Origin: Candidula unifasciata
Lineage: Eukaryota; Mollusca; Gastropoda; Stylommatophora; Geomitridae
Direction of reading: 5' to 3'
Assembly: GCA_905116865.2 (NCBI GenBank)
Contig: CAJHNH020000699.1
Span: 165,509-229,508, forward strand
Length of the DNA: 64,000 nt
The translations under genes were made by a program, and so were the position numbers. Positions 11,021 to 23,489 of the stretch are shown here, in pieces; position 1 is the first letter of the stretch, and each line of letters opens with the position of its first letter. The notes beneath the pieces are model-generated. The model searched no databases. It saw only the letters and a program-made list of their open reading frames with translations, and was not told the origin of the DNA.

Positions 11021-11401
11021 ACATGGATACCGCTCTGAATCTCTCCCCCTCTCCTCTCTATCTTCTCTAGCGCTCTTCCCCACCCCCTCTAGTAAACCAT
11101 AGTTTTCCGGTGCATTATGTAGTATTTCTAGAGATATATGAAAGGCAGTGAGAATAGCTTTGATGTATGTATGATGCCATGACAGCTACAACAAATATAT
11201 TATTCATCTATGCTGTCCCCGTCATGCGTGGAAGCAGTTATTTATGGAGTAAGCATGCATTAAACAAGAGAGAAACATTGTTGTATATTTCGATAAAACC
11301 ATGTAAAAATACAATCCTTGTTAGTATCATCCTACATGAAACAATTTAGGATTGTATTTGGAAACCGTTACATGGTCACAGTACATCACTCGTGCTTGCT
11401 A

Positions 11402-12994
<1,593 letters not shown>

Positions 12995-13174
12995 TGAAAT
13001 TTGCCCTGAAGAAAGTTGAAAGCTTGCAATAGCAGGGAGAATTTGGTACGGGTAGTTTTATCAAAGTTTATAATTATGAGAAAATGCACTAGAGAATAAT
13101 TATGGCGACGCGGTTGGCACAAAGTTCCCTTTTGCACTCAGAGCGCACTCGTCTAAAAAAGGTTTACTTTTAAT

Positions 13175-13650
13175 TACATTGCTCCCTGTGCTGGATTCGG
13201 GGCTCCATTGTCGTGAACAAAGAATAGCCTCACTGTCTCCATAACAAGCATGTCCTAGGAGGCGACTAATTAGGAGTGTTTCCTTCAACGTAGGAGTAAA
13301 TCTTTTTGATAAGCAAGGAACCAACAGTCTACATACAAAAACTGATTTGCACGCAAAACTCAAGTTCTGGATTATGTCCCAAAGTCCAGGTGTGGACGAA
13401 CAACCATAACTTTTCACCATAATTTCAAACCGGTGAACACTAAGAAGAAAAAAAATAGGAATAATTAGATGCCAATGACACCATAAACATGGGAACTCCT
13501 TCTTGGCTTCCAAGGAAGGGACAGAAAACATGCGGGTAACTTCGAAGTACAGCAAAACTCAAATTCTGGGACAAGCATAAACGCCCAGAAGCGGACAAAA
13601 AATTAGAACTTCCCACGAGAGTTTACAGCCGGTGAAAACGAAAGAGATTT
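13175..13650 (+). mobile_element. Interspersed repeat family C, extended or double copy
   Basis: Begins with GCTGGATTCGGGGCTCCATT and continues through ATAACAAGCATGTCCTAGG, AAGGAACCAACAGTCTACAT and AAACTCAAGTTCTGG. A second occurrence of the AACTCAAATTCTGGGAC and GAGTTTACAGCCGGTGAAAA blocks follows at 13555-13645. That suggests a partial internal duplication or two copies side by side. Confidence 0.7.
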
Positions 13651-13744
13651 ATTCACCCACTTCTTCGTTCGCTTTTTTTTTTTTCCGGGTGTTCCTTCGT
13701 TCATTCGATATTTCCATGATAATCATCACACTTTTGTGTCTTTT

Positions 13745-13921
13745 TCAGGCTTAAGGAACGCACTATATGTTTATACGTTCCTTCCCAGAAGCCCATTGAC
13801 CTCAAGATGCACCGATTATACGTTTCTCTGTACCATCCCTTGGGCCTCTTATGCCAAACCCCCTGGGACTGAAGCCATAAAGAAGATGTTAGCTGATATA
13901 CGAAGTGCGTCAGCAGTAACC
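13745..13921 (+). other. Candidate 3' coding exon after a strong splice acceptor
   Basis: A pyrimidine-rich stretch ending TTTTGTGTCTTTTTCAG (to about 13749) looks like a good splice acceptor. It is followed by an open frame to a TAA at 13921, whose last part reads KPPGTEAIKKMLADIRSA. I do not recognise a family. The opposite strand is also open for 100 codons, and SINE-type repeats lie on both sides, so this may be chance. No poly(A) signal was identified after it. Confidence 0.15.
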
Positions 13922-13975
13922 TAACCACCCACAACCGCCCACAATCAAGGGGCGTGTGTATCTTTTTGCTGTCTA

Positions 13976-14060
13976 GACCAGTGGTTCCTAAATTATCTAA
14001 CATCTGAGGATCCCTTATAATTTCAAAGCCCTCCCCTTGCCCCCATAGGCTTGCATAGTC
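13976..14060 (+). mobile_element. Possible hAT transposon terminal fragment
   Basis: CAGTGGTTCCTAAA followed by CTGAGGATCCCTT resembles the ends of hAT elements in many animals. No matching opposite end was located. Confidence 0.35.
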
Positions 14061-14774
14061 AAACGAAAGAATTTAGTATAATTTGTAATGTTCAGCCTGC
14101 TGCCAGCGATATCGGCTATAACTGTGGTCCATTTTCTTTTTGAGAAATATGTAGGCTAAAAAGTGGTAATTGCACCAAAACGAGTGGCTTGGACCAGTAT
14201 TGTAGTACCTGATGAGGGTTGGAGAGAGAGAGGTGGAGCAGGGGCGGGGGGGGGGGGAAGACGGGGACTACAGTGCACGAGATTATCAGTATTTGCGTGC
14301 TATTGAACTTTAGCGCTGATGAAATATTGTTTAGGGGATGAGGGCTGATGTGCACAAGTATAAGATCTCCTGTGCCATTGATGAGTGCATTCTTATATCA
14401 CCGACCAGTTACATTTGTTTCACGGACCAAAACAGAAAATTTTTGTGAAACGGAAAACTGTTAAGCAGTCAGTCTTAATGCAAAAAGAGCAATGTGAATA
14501 CAACGAAATGAATGTCTGAATGGCTTGACTACATGGCATGTCCGGGATAAAAACACAGACCTGATCGGTGATTCTGTTGATCGTGTGAGATGGCGACAGA
14601 TGATCGCTTACACTTATCGGCATGGCACAGGAGAAGCTACGTCAGAGTATCAGCTCCCAGACTGCGAATCTTAGTCAGTGGCCAATTATTTCAACCTCGT
14701 CGATAATAAGATTTAAAAAAAAAAAAAAATTTCTAGCTAAATACTGGTACCTTTCAAAAATTACCTTGGCTCTC

Positions 14775-15030
14775 AGGTCGACCCAGCCTTGAGTGGGTAC
14801 CGGGCGCAGTCCCGGAAAGTAGAGGATGCCAGCGTGATGCTGACCAAATCACCCATCTTGTGCCGATTGGTCTATAAAAAATATAGGTCTAGCCCTACAT
14901 GCCCTATACGCCTAAAGGCGTGGAAAAGGGTCCTTTACTTAATGCTGGTACCAGGAAATGTTATAGGAAGCACAGGAGACCAGCGCAGTATTGTACAGAT
15001 GATCCATCCAGTATCGACGGGTCTATAAAA
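14775..15030 (+). mobile_element. SINE, family B, head missing
   Basis: Carries GGTCGACCCAGCCTTGAGTG, GGTCTATAAAAAATATAGGT and AAGGCGTGGAAAAGGGTCCT, then a decayed repeat of its own body. The tRNA-like head is absent, so the copy is 5'-truncated. Confidence 0.8.
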
Positions 15031-15149
15031 TGGAGTTAGAACTGTATACACAATATGCATTAAGTCGTGAAAAATTTTATTTTCTTTTTTCCATATTGGA
15101 TTTGTATTTGTGTATTTACTGATTTATGGTTTACATTCTTATCCATTGG

Positions 15150-15690
15150 CACCTTTCCGTCTTTCAAGACGATAGTGTTATATCGCGCTATGAGGAGACA
15201 TGAGACTCACAGCCCATGGCGATAGCGAGTGTGACTAACAAGATTCGCTCGTGTCAAGAAAAATCTTCCACAATGATAGCATGGGATTTCAGGACCATTG
15301 TTAACAACATTTGTGTTGAATCCGTTTCTTTTCAGACGCTGAGCTCTCATCCTTTCTGCAATCATTTCTTCCTTCAGTCTCATTCCCTTCCTGATATGCC
15401 CTTTCCACACAAAACGGTGCATGGCATTTTGTTCCCATGAGTCCGCCTCAATACCTATATCATTCATGTCCCGCTTGCACACATCTTTATAACGTAGTAG
15501 AGGTCGGCCTCGACATATCCTTCCTGTCTTGAATTCACCATAAAGGATGTCCTTAGAGACTCTGCCATCCTCCATTCTCTAGGTGTGACCCAGCCACCTG
15601 AGCCTTCGTAGACTGAGCATGGAAAAGACTGTTGTAGTACATTCTTAATTAACACATTCAAAAAAGTAACGTGCGTAACAAGTGAAGGAT
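15150..15690 (-). pseudogene. LINE pol C-terminus with zinc finger
   Basis: The minus strand encodes the far C-terminus of a non-LTR retrotransposon reverse transcriptase. The recognisable chain is LLYGE-like (ILYGEFKTG), GRPLLRYKDVCKRDM, a WEQNAMHRFVW block, a basic helix (KEEMIAERMRAQR) and a terminal CCHH finger, CYHCGRFF then SHTRYRH. It is open from about 15575 down to the stop near 15207, with a further pol-like stretch upstream after a break. A related copy is at 31010-31370, and the two share their 3' ends (a TGCGCTATGAGGAGACATG-like stretch), defining the same family. The catalytic FADD region is missing, so this is a 5'-truncated dead copy. Confidence 0.8.
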
Positions 15691-15848
15691 CCTTTTTTCG
15701 CTTCTAAGAGCCCAGATCAACTCTTAATTTTTTTTTAAAATATCAGTTTCAGTGAGTATTTGATACTGTGACCAAAAAAATCAGGAGGCAAACGTGCTAA
15801 CCATTTCGCTACTACGCCCCTAATAATCGTTTCATTTAGTAAGTACGT

Positions 15849-16086
15849 CGGCATCTGTGGCTTAGGCGTTACGAACGCGCTTTGTAATGCCGGGGTGCCA
15901 GGTTCGATCCCAAATGCAGGCCTTGCGCCTTACGTTGGTTTCGACAGTGGTATCGAGAAGCCGACCGTCCAGGGAGCAATGGCAAACTACTGGACGTAGA
16001 CTTGCCTAGGAAAACCACAACTGTCAAAAAATGCTGGGGTTGGTTCTGCAACGTCCTGTAAAGGATACGCAACTAACTTAGTAAGA
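15849..16086 (+). mobile_element. tRNA-derived SINE, family A
   Basis: The head TCTGTGGCTTAGGCGTTACG (box A) leads to CCAGGTTCGATCCC (box B). A conserved body follows: GTTGGTTTCGACAGTGGTAT, GGCAAACTACTGGACGTA, GGTTGGTTCTGCAACGTCCT and GTAAAGGATACGCAACTAAC. Nearly full length. Confidence 0.88.
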
Positions 16087-16489
16087 ACATTTTGATATGG
16101 TGACTTTCGAATGGGTAACAGTACGGCTGGCTGCAGCTTACTGGTCAAAGCAGAGACGGCCGTGGGTAAAAGGTGTCGAGGTCGTCATCTACTTACAATA
16201 TAAAGATGAGTTCAAGTGTACAGGAATGATACAGGTATTGAGGTTGATTATGGGGAACATACTGCAATTGACCTTGTTGCATAAAGGCGAAAATCAGAAA
16301 GGAAATAGGGATAAACGAGATATGTTAATATTTATGTAAAGAAGCACAGGACAAACATGCTATATGTTCAATGGTGCTGAAATCCTAGGCATTAACTGAA
16401 TTTTTTTTATAGATGACCTTTCTGGACTATAATGCTTATGTTTCCTGAAGGACTAATTAACACTATCGTCCAATGAAGAAAAGGGGGTG
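16087..16489. other. Spacer with no recognised feature
   Basis: Contains an 80-codon open stretch at 16097-16339 that matches no family I know. Otherwise featureless. Confidence 0.4.
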
Positions 16490-17470
16490 GGGGTGCCCCA
16501 GAGATACAATGTCCAGACAGCCTCTTGTACTCCTAACCCCCCATCCCTCCCCCACTCCAATGCCTTCTCCAATGCATATGTGACAATATATATAAAAAGT
16601 TCATAGTACATGAGCGAAGTTCACGACCGGAGCTTCCCATTAGTAGTGGGAACATTAACAGCTGGGGGGGCGTACATAAAAATCTACACACAGTATAAGA
16701 GTATAAGAGAGAATAGAAGCTGCACTGAAGGGGACTTTCTGTAGATGGTAAAGTTTGTCTCTGGCTCAGAAGGTCGGAGCTTCGCTTTCATAGTTAGATT
16801 AGGAAATCTTCGTGAGTCGTGCTACAATCTCAGCAGTAACGACCGTTCTGTCTGAGGAGCGAGACTGAATCACACAAGATGAACCCGGTATAATAACACT
16901 GATTCTCTCTAGGTCAAAAACCTTGATAGCTGTAGGGAAGCGTAACAGCTCACGTTAGTTACAGTGCACGATTTTTATTTATTTAGAACTACTTCTCCAA
17001 GCTGTCACTCTTGGATGGTAATAAGAAACCCACTTGTAGACAGGAACCAGATGTTTGTTTGTTGTATTGCGTACGCCGGCTGTAAACTACGGCTGAAGGT
17101 CCTGGTTGTTTGTCAATTCCTCGACTGTGGCTTTGTTCCAGGACTTGAGTTTGGCGTGTACATCCGTTTTACAGATCTGTACAGTCTGTTGTTTTCCTTG
17201 CCCAACAGCATAACATACATTTCCAAAAGAAAACTTCCATCATATCCCTAGGATTACTGTGGCCAATGTTAACCTTTCGTTGCAATTTGGTAGTTCTCTC
17301 GGTCGGAACACATTTGAACCTTTGTAATTGAGTAGGAAGCTAGGGCTGTGAACTTCGCCCATGTACTATAAACTCTTATGAATATCATTACACATGCATT
17401 GGAGGCCGGGGGGGGGGGGGGGGGCTGAGGAGTGCCAGAGGGTGTCTGGGCATTGCATCTCTGGGGACCA
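16490..17470. repeat. Long inverted repeat pair, possible DNA transposon
   Basis: About 16493-16632 is a diverged reverse complement of about 17343-17468. Shared blocks are CCCCAGAGATACAATGTCCA, CCAATGCATATGTG and AGTACATGAGCGAAGTTCAC. The arms meet a poly-G or poly-C tract at the same relative place. Either one element with long terminal inverted repeats, since invaded by a family C repeat, or two inverted copies of one repeat. No target duplication was found. Confidence 0.6.
17025..17235 (-). mobile_element. Interspersed repeat family C, 3' part
   Basis: Reverse complement of the family C tail: GGCTGTAAACTACGG, GACTTGAGTTTGGCGTG and ACATCCGTTTTACAGATCTG match 44680-44790. It lies inside the inverted-repeat structure. 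Confidence 0.65.
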
Positions 17471-18234
17471 CCAGTTCCGAGATCCCATGCGATCTCTGTT
17501 CATAAATAAACCATTATTCATGTCGCACCACTTGGACATGTGCCCATGGTCTGTTACATGAGGGTCCGTAAAATCAGCACAGAGAATATGTTTATAATAA
17601 GACTAGATTTAATTGCCCGGCTTTGCCCGGGATAGTGAAAGAAAGTCTTATTCTCCCATCCTCTACCTCATCTTGGTCTCCACCGCTGCCCTATATATAT
17701 AGGTTTAGTTGAAATGGGGTCTAAATAATGCCCTAAATTTAGTGTTCCGTCTTCTATTTCATTTTTGTCGCCATCGCTGCCGTATCTTTAGTTATTGTCC
17801 CGAGGTGCACCAGAGGCATCCCCTGTAATACTAACACCATTATTTAATAATATGGGAGACAGACAAATGCAATGTCTCAGACACCTTTAGATATGTTATT
17901 TCAGGGAAGATAACAGTGAAATATATCTTTAAATTACCTTTTCAAAGGGAGTAAGAGGAAAATGCAAAGAGGTATAACTCCAGCTGAAGTTTACTTTTAC
18001 TGATTGTCGCAATAAATAAAGAAATGCACACTAATCTGGGTTGCCAGTGTGACTGTTAAATTGAACATTTTAGTCATAATGGCAGATGAAAAATTACCCC
18101 TGTATTGATAACGGTTTGTGAGGAGTTAACACTTAATTTATAATAACGCACGAAATACAGAAAAGGTTTGTGATTTATAATATAGTTACATCCCTCCCAC
18201 AGTGGAACACCGGCGTTCATGATTGCATATAAGT
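17471..18234. other. Spacer with small GC hairpin
   Basis: Mostly AT-rich. ATTGCCCGGCTTTGCCCGGG at 17612-17631 is a short GC-rich hairpin that looks like the edge of a decayed repeat. A weakly repeated phrase (ACCTCATCTTGGTCTCCACC and ATTTCATTTTTGTCGCCATC) follows at 17660-17790. No gene seen. Confidence 0.45.
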
Positions 18235-18420
18235 CGTGTGATATATTTAATTTATTTCATTATTTTGAAGCCTAAACCTGGCTGTTGACGGGTGCCATAA
18301 TATAACCTAACGGTTGAACAGGGTTTTCAGGACCTCTCGACGGTTGATCCTCTTCCGAATGTTGGCACTATGTGTCACCGGGTGTTTGTCGCTCAGGGGT
18401 GTCCTAGTAGGGTAAAAAGT
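18235..18420. repeat. Interspersed repeat family F, inverted copy
   Basis: Contains TTATTTTGAAGCCTAAACC, GTCACCGGGTGTTTGTCGCT and GTCCTAGTAGGGTA, which match 59190-59350 directly and 6545-6720 in reverse complement. Confidence 0.7.
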
Positions 18421-18837
18421 CAGGCTGGTGTCATAAGGGTAGAGTACTCAAATGTAACTGTGTTATAATGTTGAATAGGGTCTTCTGGAATTTGTACATC
18501 TTTGATTATCGTTAATTTGATGTTAATCATAAAGAATGCACCCCTGGTTGGAGGGGTTATTGCAAAAAAAAAAAAAAAATAGTTTAAACACGTTTTTGGC
18601 ACAGATTTTGAAAACTGTAACTGATAATTAAAAAACGAATCCTTGTCTTAAAATGTCTTCTTATATCGATATGACTGTGGTTAGTTAAATTTCACACTCT
18701 CACATAATCAAGAAAGTAAATTACAATGAAGAAATGAAGTATCCGACTTCTTTTTCTTCTGCGTTCGCCCTCAAAAGAGCGATTGGCACTTTCTGTTGTG
18801 GTTTACTGTTAGGCTGCGATATCTACTACTTGTGCCC

Positions 18838-18930
18838 TAGCACAGGGGTACTCAAGTTTCCTAATGCCGGAACACTTTATTAGAGTTCCTCGTGTTATGG
18901 CGATCCCTCAACTATTTTCGTCGCTACTTC
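18838..18930 (+). mobile_element. Possible hAT terminal fragment
   Basis: CACAGGGGTACTCAAGTTTC and a following GGCGATCCCTCAAC resemble hAT-type ends. The CAGGGG start is typical, but no partner end or 8-bp duplication was found. Confidence 0.35.
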
Positions 18931-19559
18931 AAAACTTTATGAAAGGGTCATAAGACACACACACACAAAAAAGGTCACGACCCACATGACGAGATCGGCT
19001 GCCCTAGCATAACCAATTTTAGCTCATTAGTCGCCTTTTGAAACAAAATGAGGTTTCCGTAACCCACACTGGAAGTATCGAGCAACGCAAAGTACGCATT
19101 CACATCCCTAAACTGTAGGACATAAAATTCTATCATATTTTCTAGGTGTCATTAAATATCCTTTTGGCGTAGCGTACTGTCCTTAAAGCACCAGTTTCCT
19201 CTCGTCCGACAATTTGTCTGCTTGGCGGCATCTTGGAACCCTCAAACTGACGCCCCCAACCCCCTCCCTCACCCACCACCTTTCTGATCAACGCTACATT
19301 TAACAACAGATATAACACAGCATGAAAACAAATTGCAAGCGGAGCTATCTGGCATGCACGCATCTCTCGCCCCTTTAAACCCAGAACAAAACTGCGGTAG
19401 ATATTAAGACCGTATTCTGTTGTATGTACGCTCCGGCTGTTAATGTTTCGAGTAGACAAGATTCGGCTGGTTCGTGCCCAGAGATCAATACTGTTTTGTA
19501 TCAAGCGAGTGCTGCTAAAGTTGGGGTTTGCCGCACAGAAGATAGACTGTCATACTGAT

Positions 19560-20180
19560 AGATTGACGTCCTGGAGCTGAGTTTGATACTGGCGCCGCCG
19601 ACTTGATATAGCCTACATTTTAATTCAGTTGCTATATTAGCTGGGGATTGCTGTAATGGGGTCGGCTAGGGATATCGGAGTTTGATTATTTTGATAGAAT
19701 CTAGATGAAATCCTCGAACCAGATGTTTGTTTGGGAAATCGAGAAATTACTTGAGTTTTGTTCTTTTGGAGTCTGAGTTTAATACTGGATACAAGTTATT
19801 TCAAATATAAGCTGCTGTTTTAAAAAGAGCGTATGATACTGTAACAATAATTTTTTTCCTCTAGAAAAAGCTCTTTCTGTGAAACCCGAATGTGATACTT
19901 TAAACTAGCTTTTCTTTTACAGATAAGTTTTTTTTTTTTTTTTTTTTTGGAACCAGTGTGATGCTGACAGTTGTCATTTTAGAGTTAAGTTGTTGCTTTA
20001 GAAAGAGTGTGAAATTGTAAACAATTTTAACTTTTAAAGATACGTTTTTTGGAATCGGAATGTCATGCTCTAACCCGGCGATGATAGAGATGGAACTAGA
20101 GTGTGATATTGTAAGCAAGTTGTTATGTTAGGAAAAACGCATTATTTTCGATCCGAATATGCTGCTGTAAACAAGCTAGT
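19560..20180. repeat. Degenerate tandem array, about 40-90 bp period
   Basis: A loose phrase (ccgaatGTGATACTGTAAACAAG, then a T-rich stretch and TAGAAAGAGCG) recurs about ten times: near 19586, 19676, 19771, 19827, 19889, 19959, 20007, 20061, 20102 and 20157. Spacing is irregular, so this is an old decayed array. The 28-base T tract at about 19927 lies inside it. Confidence 0.6.
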
Positions 20181-20524
20181 GCTGAGCTGATACAGTGGTA
20201 CATCGGGATTCAAATACATTAATACTTGAACAACTTGGAATCCGAACGTATATCCAAGTTGTTTTTGTGTTTCTGCCCCAGAACTAGAACGCCGCTTTGG
20301 AAACCGAACACCTGGCACATGCCGATCACGCGACTTAGCTGGCAACGCTCCTAGCTTCAACAACTTCAACAGTAGCAGAATCTAGAGTTATTACACACGA
20401 AATTTCTTCCAGGAAAGAAGGGGAAACTGGAAGGATTAGCAATGCTGAAATCCAAGATCTGTCGAAAACGCAAGAAATTATTCAGAGTTGGCACTCTGAT
20501 AATGCTTCAGTTAACAGGTTTATG

Positions 20525-20812
20525 GTAAAGGTAAAGTCAGGAGATGTGAACCAGCGTCATTGCACACAGTTATAAACCATAAGTGCTCTGCCACCAGTAG
20601 GGACAGCTGATAAGAAACTGTCCGCCTGTGTCGCCGTCTGCACGTAACTCCGTAGCTACAGGGACGTCCTTCATTTGCCCCAGAGTGTCAACTCTGGTAC
20701 CCATTTCCTAAAGGCTGGGTAAACCCTTGGAACCGCCCGGTTTCAAACGCCGGCCGTGGACTGCAGCGAGTCGCAGCTGGATTGGAAAGCGAGTCTCTTA
20801 TCGACTGCATTA
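20525..20812 (-). mobile_element. tRNA-like SINE, family E
   Basis: In reverse complement it runs from a GACTCGCTGCAG head with a box B-like GTTTGAAACCGGG, through TAGCTACGGAGTTACGTG, TTTCTTATCAGCTGTCC and GTGGCAGAGCACTTATGG. The same order on the plus strand is at 61910-62160. Confidence 0.8.
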
Positions 20813-21374
20813 ACGTGGCCACAGTCAAACTTATTCAGTGATAACTTTACTGAACATTTTAGGAAAATTAACAATGGTCATCTACACCAGAACGCGTTGG
20901 AACGGTGTCTGACAACCAAAATTAGTCACATCAAACCCTCTACAAATATTGAACGACTACGTCGTGAAACACCAGAAAGGATTCCTGATGTTATTGTGAA
21001 AGGTGGCTCACCTTCGAAACAATAAAGAAGAATCGAGTAGAGAATTATCAGACACTGAAATAGGAAACAGATGGACGGGATTTGAGGACATCTAAAAGAA
21101 ACCCTTGATATCGTCTAGAATGCATAGATTATAACATAAGGAATGTCTGGACTGACAACAATATGTCACATATAACGGCACCAGAGTATTGTGATAATGA
21201 GGTCAACAGTTTCCCACAGAAGCTGAAGACATATTAAACCACTTATTTCTGTAGATCTCGATGAATCTCTGTTTTAAATGAAGAAAGAGAACAAACACAA
21301 CCATTTTATAGAATAATGGAAGAAACAGGACCTTTTTATTTAGATTTTAGATTTGAAAAAATAACACACTTCAA

Positions 21375-21695
21375 GTCAAATCAAACTTACAAGCCAACAG
21401 AGATTAAGAGGGAATCTGAAGTATACAGAAAAGAGAATAAAGAGAATCAGAGATAGAGAAAAGGCATAATGCGAGGAAAGTGCGGAAAAAAAAGGAAAAG
21501 AGGATGGGGAGGGGGGGGGGGAATGAGCACCATTGGTCAGCCGGTTGTCCTTCATTTAGGATCGGAAGTCCAAGAAGAAAAGCTGATAGCATCATATTAA
21601 TCTCCTTTCACTGAACTCACAAGTCAAGCAGAGATTAGAGGAGACCTAAAGTACACAGAGAAAAGAAGACAGAGAATCGAAGACAGAGATCGATC
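21375..21695. repeat. Purine-rich direct repeat pair
   Basis: About 90 bp at 21375-21465 (ACAGAGATTAAGAGGGAATC...) is repeated with changes at 21605-21695 (GCAGAGATTAGAGGAGACCT...). A spacer with a poly-G tract separates them. Unknown origin. Confidence 0.6.
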
Positions 21696-22139
21696 ATATC
21701 GAGAGGCCAAGGAATGAGTTACAGGAGATGGGTTCAGTTAGTTCACATCCTGAGAATTTTGAGAGGAAAGGAAATTAGCCGTCTTTTTATAAACGAGCCT
21801 CCTCCTTACAAAGAAAATAGTTGTGTGTGGTGTGTGTGTGTGTGGGGGGGGGGGGGGGTTTCCCCTCTCTAATTAAGGAAAGAACAAATTGTGTGGGAGG
21901 AGGGACGCCAAATGGCACTCCCTCAACTTCTCACTCATGCCCTCCCCACCACCTAGGCAAATTAGGGTTAGGAGGGGGGTGACGAACTCCTACTTTCTGA
22001 CGCCTATGTATGGAGACTTTTATAGACCAATCAACCGCCAATTTGTATGTTGTCAACATTACGCCAGCCACCTCAACTTCACTGGGCTTTGACTGGTACC
22101 CATTTGAGGCTGGGTACGTCTGGGTGTTTTACTTTGATA

Positions 22140-22470
22140 ATGTTATACCTCCGCCTAATTGTTGTACCTTGAAATACCTCAATCAGTTTTATACTTTAGC
22201 ATGCCACAGCCTTATACTTTAGCATACTTAAGCCAAATTGTTATACCTTAGCCAAGTCGTTATACATCAGCTAAGATAGACGTTAACATAGCATGGGCTA
22301 GCTACACCTCATCCGAGTTGTTATACCTCAGTAAAGTTGTTATACATCAGCCAAGCTGTTATACCTAAGCCATGTTGTTATATATTAACGAAGTCGTCCT
22401 AATTTAGCATACCATAGACTTGTTATACCTCAACCAAGTTTTTTACAAGACAGGGCTGTTATATTCAAAT
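22140..22470. repeat. 19-bp degenerate tandem array
   Basis: Repeats of GTTATACCTTAGCCAAGTC and variants; consecutive units near 22320-22380 keep an exact 19-bp spacing. It lies just upstream of the candidate signal-peptide exon. Confidence 0.8.
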
Positions 22471-22680
22471 TGTTATGCCGGATGAAAGTCGTTAGAAAAC
22501 AAACAGTGTTGTTATTGCGGTAGTATCTGTTCATGGTTTACAAATCTACAATAGTCTACAAGTCTACAGTAGTCTACCAGTATGCAATAGTCTACAAAGT
22601 GTCGGATTCTACCCACAAGCTGGACAGTAAAGAAAATTCGATACAGCTGGTGTATGTCGTATAGTCCGTCCAGACTAAAC

Positions 22681-22756
22681 ATGAACACCTTTCAAGAAAG
22701 TCTGTTTTGTTGGATGGTTTTTGTCAGTGTATATCTATTTGGAATCCACGTAGCAG
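22681..22756 (+). CDS. Candidate first exon encoding a signal peptide
   Basis: An ATG in fair context (AAAC before it) opens 25 codons plus one base, then CAG|GTAAGT, a textbook splice donor, at 22755-22760. The peptide begins MNTFQESLFCWMVF and continues with a hydrophobic core (SVYLFGIHVA), a classic secretory signal sequence with a small residue near the end for cleavage. The exon ends in phase 1, the usual phase after signal-peptide exons in animal extracellular proteins. This suggests a secreted or membrane protein on the plus strand whose next exons lie downstream, possibly far away. I could not find a following exon. No TATA box is clear. The odds of a hydrophobic peptide, an ATG and a perfect donor all coinciding are modest, hence only moderate confidence. 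Confidence 0.4.
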
Positions 22757-22794
22757 GTAAGTCGATTAACTCATTCTTTTCATAACGACTTACT

Positions 22795-23150
22795 ACTTCC
22801 GTGCAACAACAGCAGGCAATTCACCACTGCCAGGCAATAATATCAAGCAATTCACCACTTCCATACAAGAATATTAAAGAATTCACAATTTCCATACAAA
22901 TACGTCAATAAATGCAGCACTTCGATTCACCCAAATCAAGAATTCACTTGCATTCTGTATACAACAGAATTATTATAACTGCATATTTAAAAGAATTAAC
23001 CGTTTTCATACGATTATAACAAAGAATTCACCATCTCCGTACAACCATACCAAATAAATTAGTCACTATTTTCACACAATCCTATCAAGAAATTCACCTC
23101 TCCCGTACAGCTATACCAGATATATTACTTTTTAAATAGTCTTGCCGAAT
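22795..23150. repeat. 31-bp degenerate tandem array
   Basis: Loose copies of AATTCACCACTTCCATACAA followed by an ATATCAAG-like stretch, roughly 31 bp or twice that apart. It starts within 40 bp of the splice donor at 22757, so it would lie in the first intron of that candidate gene. Confidence 0.7.
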
Positions 23151-23224
23151 GTTTATATCCCCCCCCCCCCTTTTTTTCCCCCGCCCCAACTACACAATCA
23201 GTTCACTTCAAAACGAAGAAACTA

Positions 23225-23288
23225 ATTCCAATAACGAATTAATCAAGTAACAGAAAGTATTGTGAACGGCACTCATTCCAATAACGAA
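23225..23288 (-). mobile_element. 36-bp micro-insertion of the palindromic element family
   Basis: Positions 23239-23274 match the extreme 3' end of the 6894-8232 element (reverse complement ends CTTGATTAA). They are bounded by a perfect 14-bp duplication, ATTCCAATAACGAA, at 23225-23238 and 23275-23288. An extremely 5'-truncated insertion, as expected from target-primed reverse transcription. Confidence 0.85.
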
Positions 23289-23489
23289 GCAGCTTCATTC
23301 AGCAGATACTTTTCTAACACCTGCTATCCTAATAAGTTGTCATTCTGAGGTAATTAACGTCAGCGTTAGTCCATGTGTAATATTGTTGGCGGCCCCTTGG
23401 GACATTTCCTCGGCCCGCCAGGGGTTCGGGGGACCGCTGCTTGAAGAATATTGATCTAGAGTTTGCTATTGCCGACTACAGTGTTGGCC

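Noticed and set aside
15849..16086. A real tRNA gene
   Set aside because: Boxes A and B are present, but the arms do not fold into a full cloverleaf and the body matches many SINE copies.
20190..20260. Tigger/pogo terminal repeat (TACAGTGGTACATCGGGATT)
   Set aside because: It resembles such ends, but no matching opposite end or TA duplication could be located.
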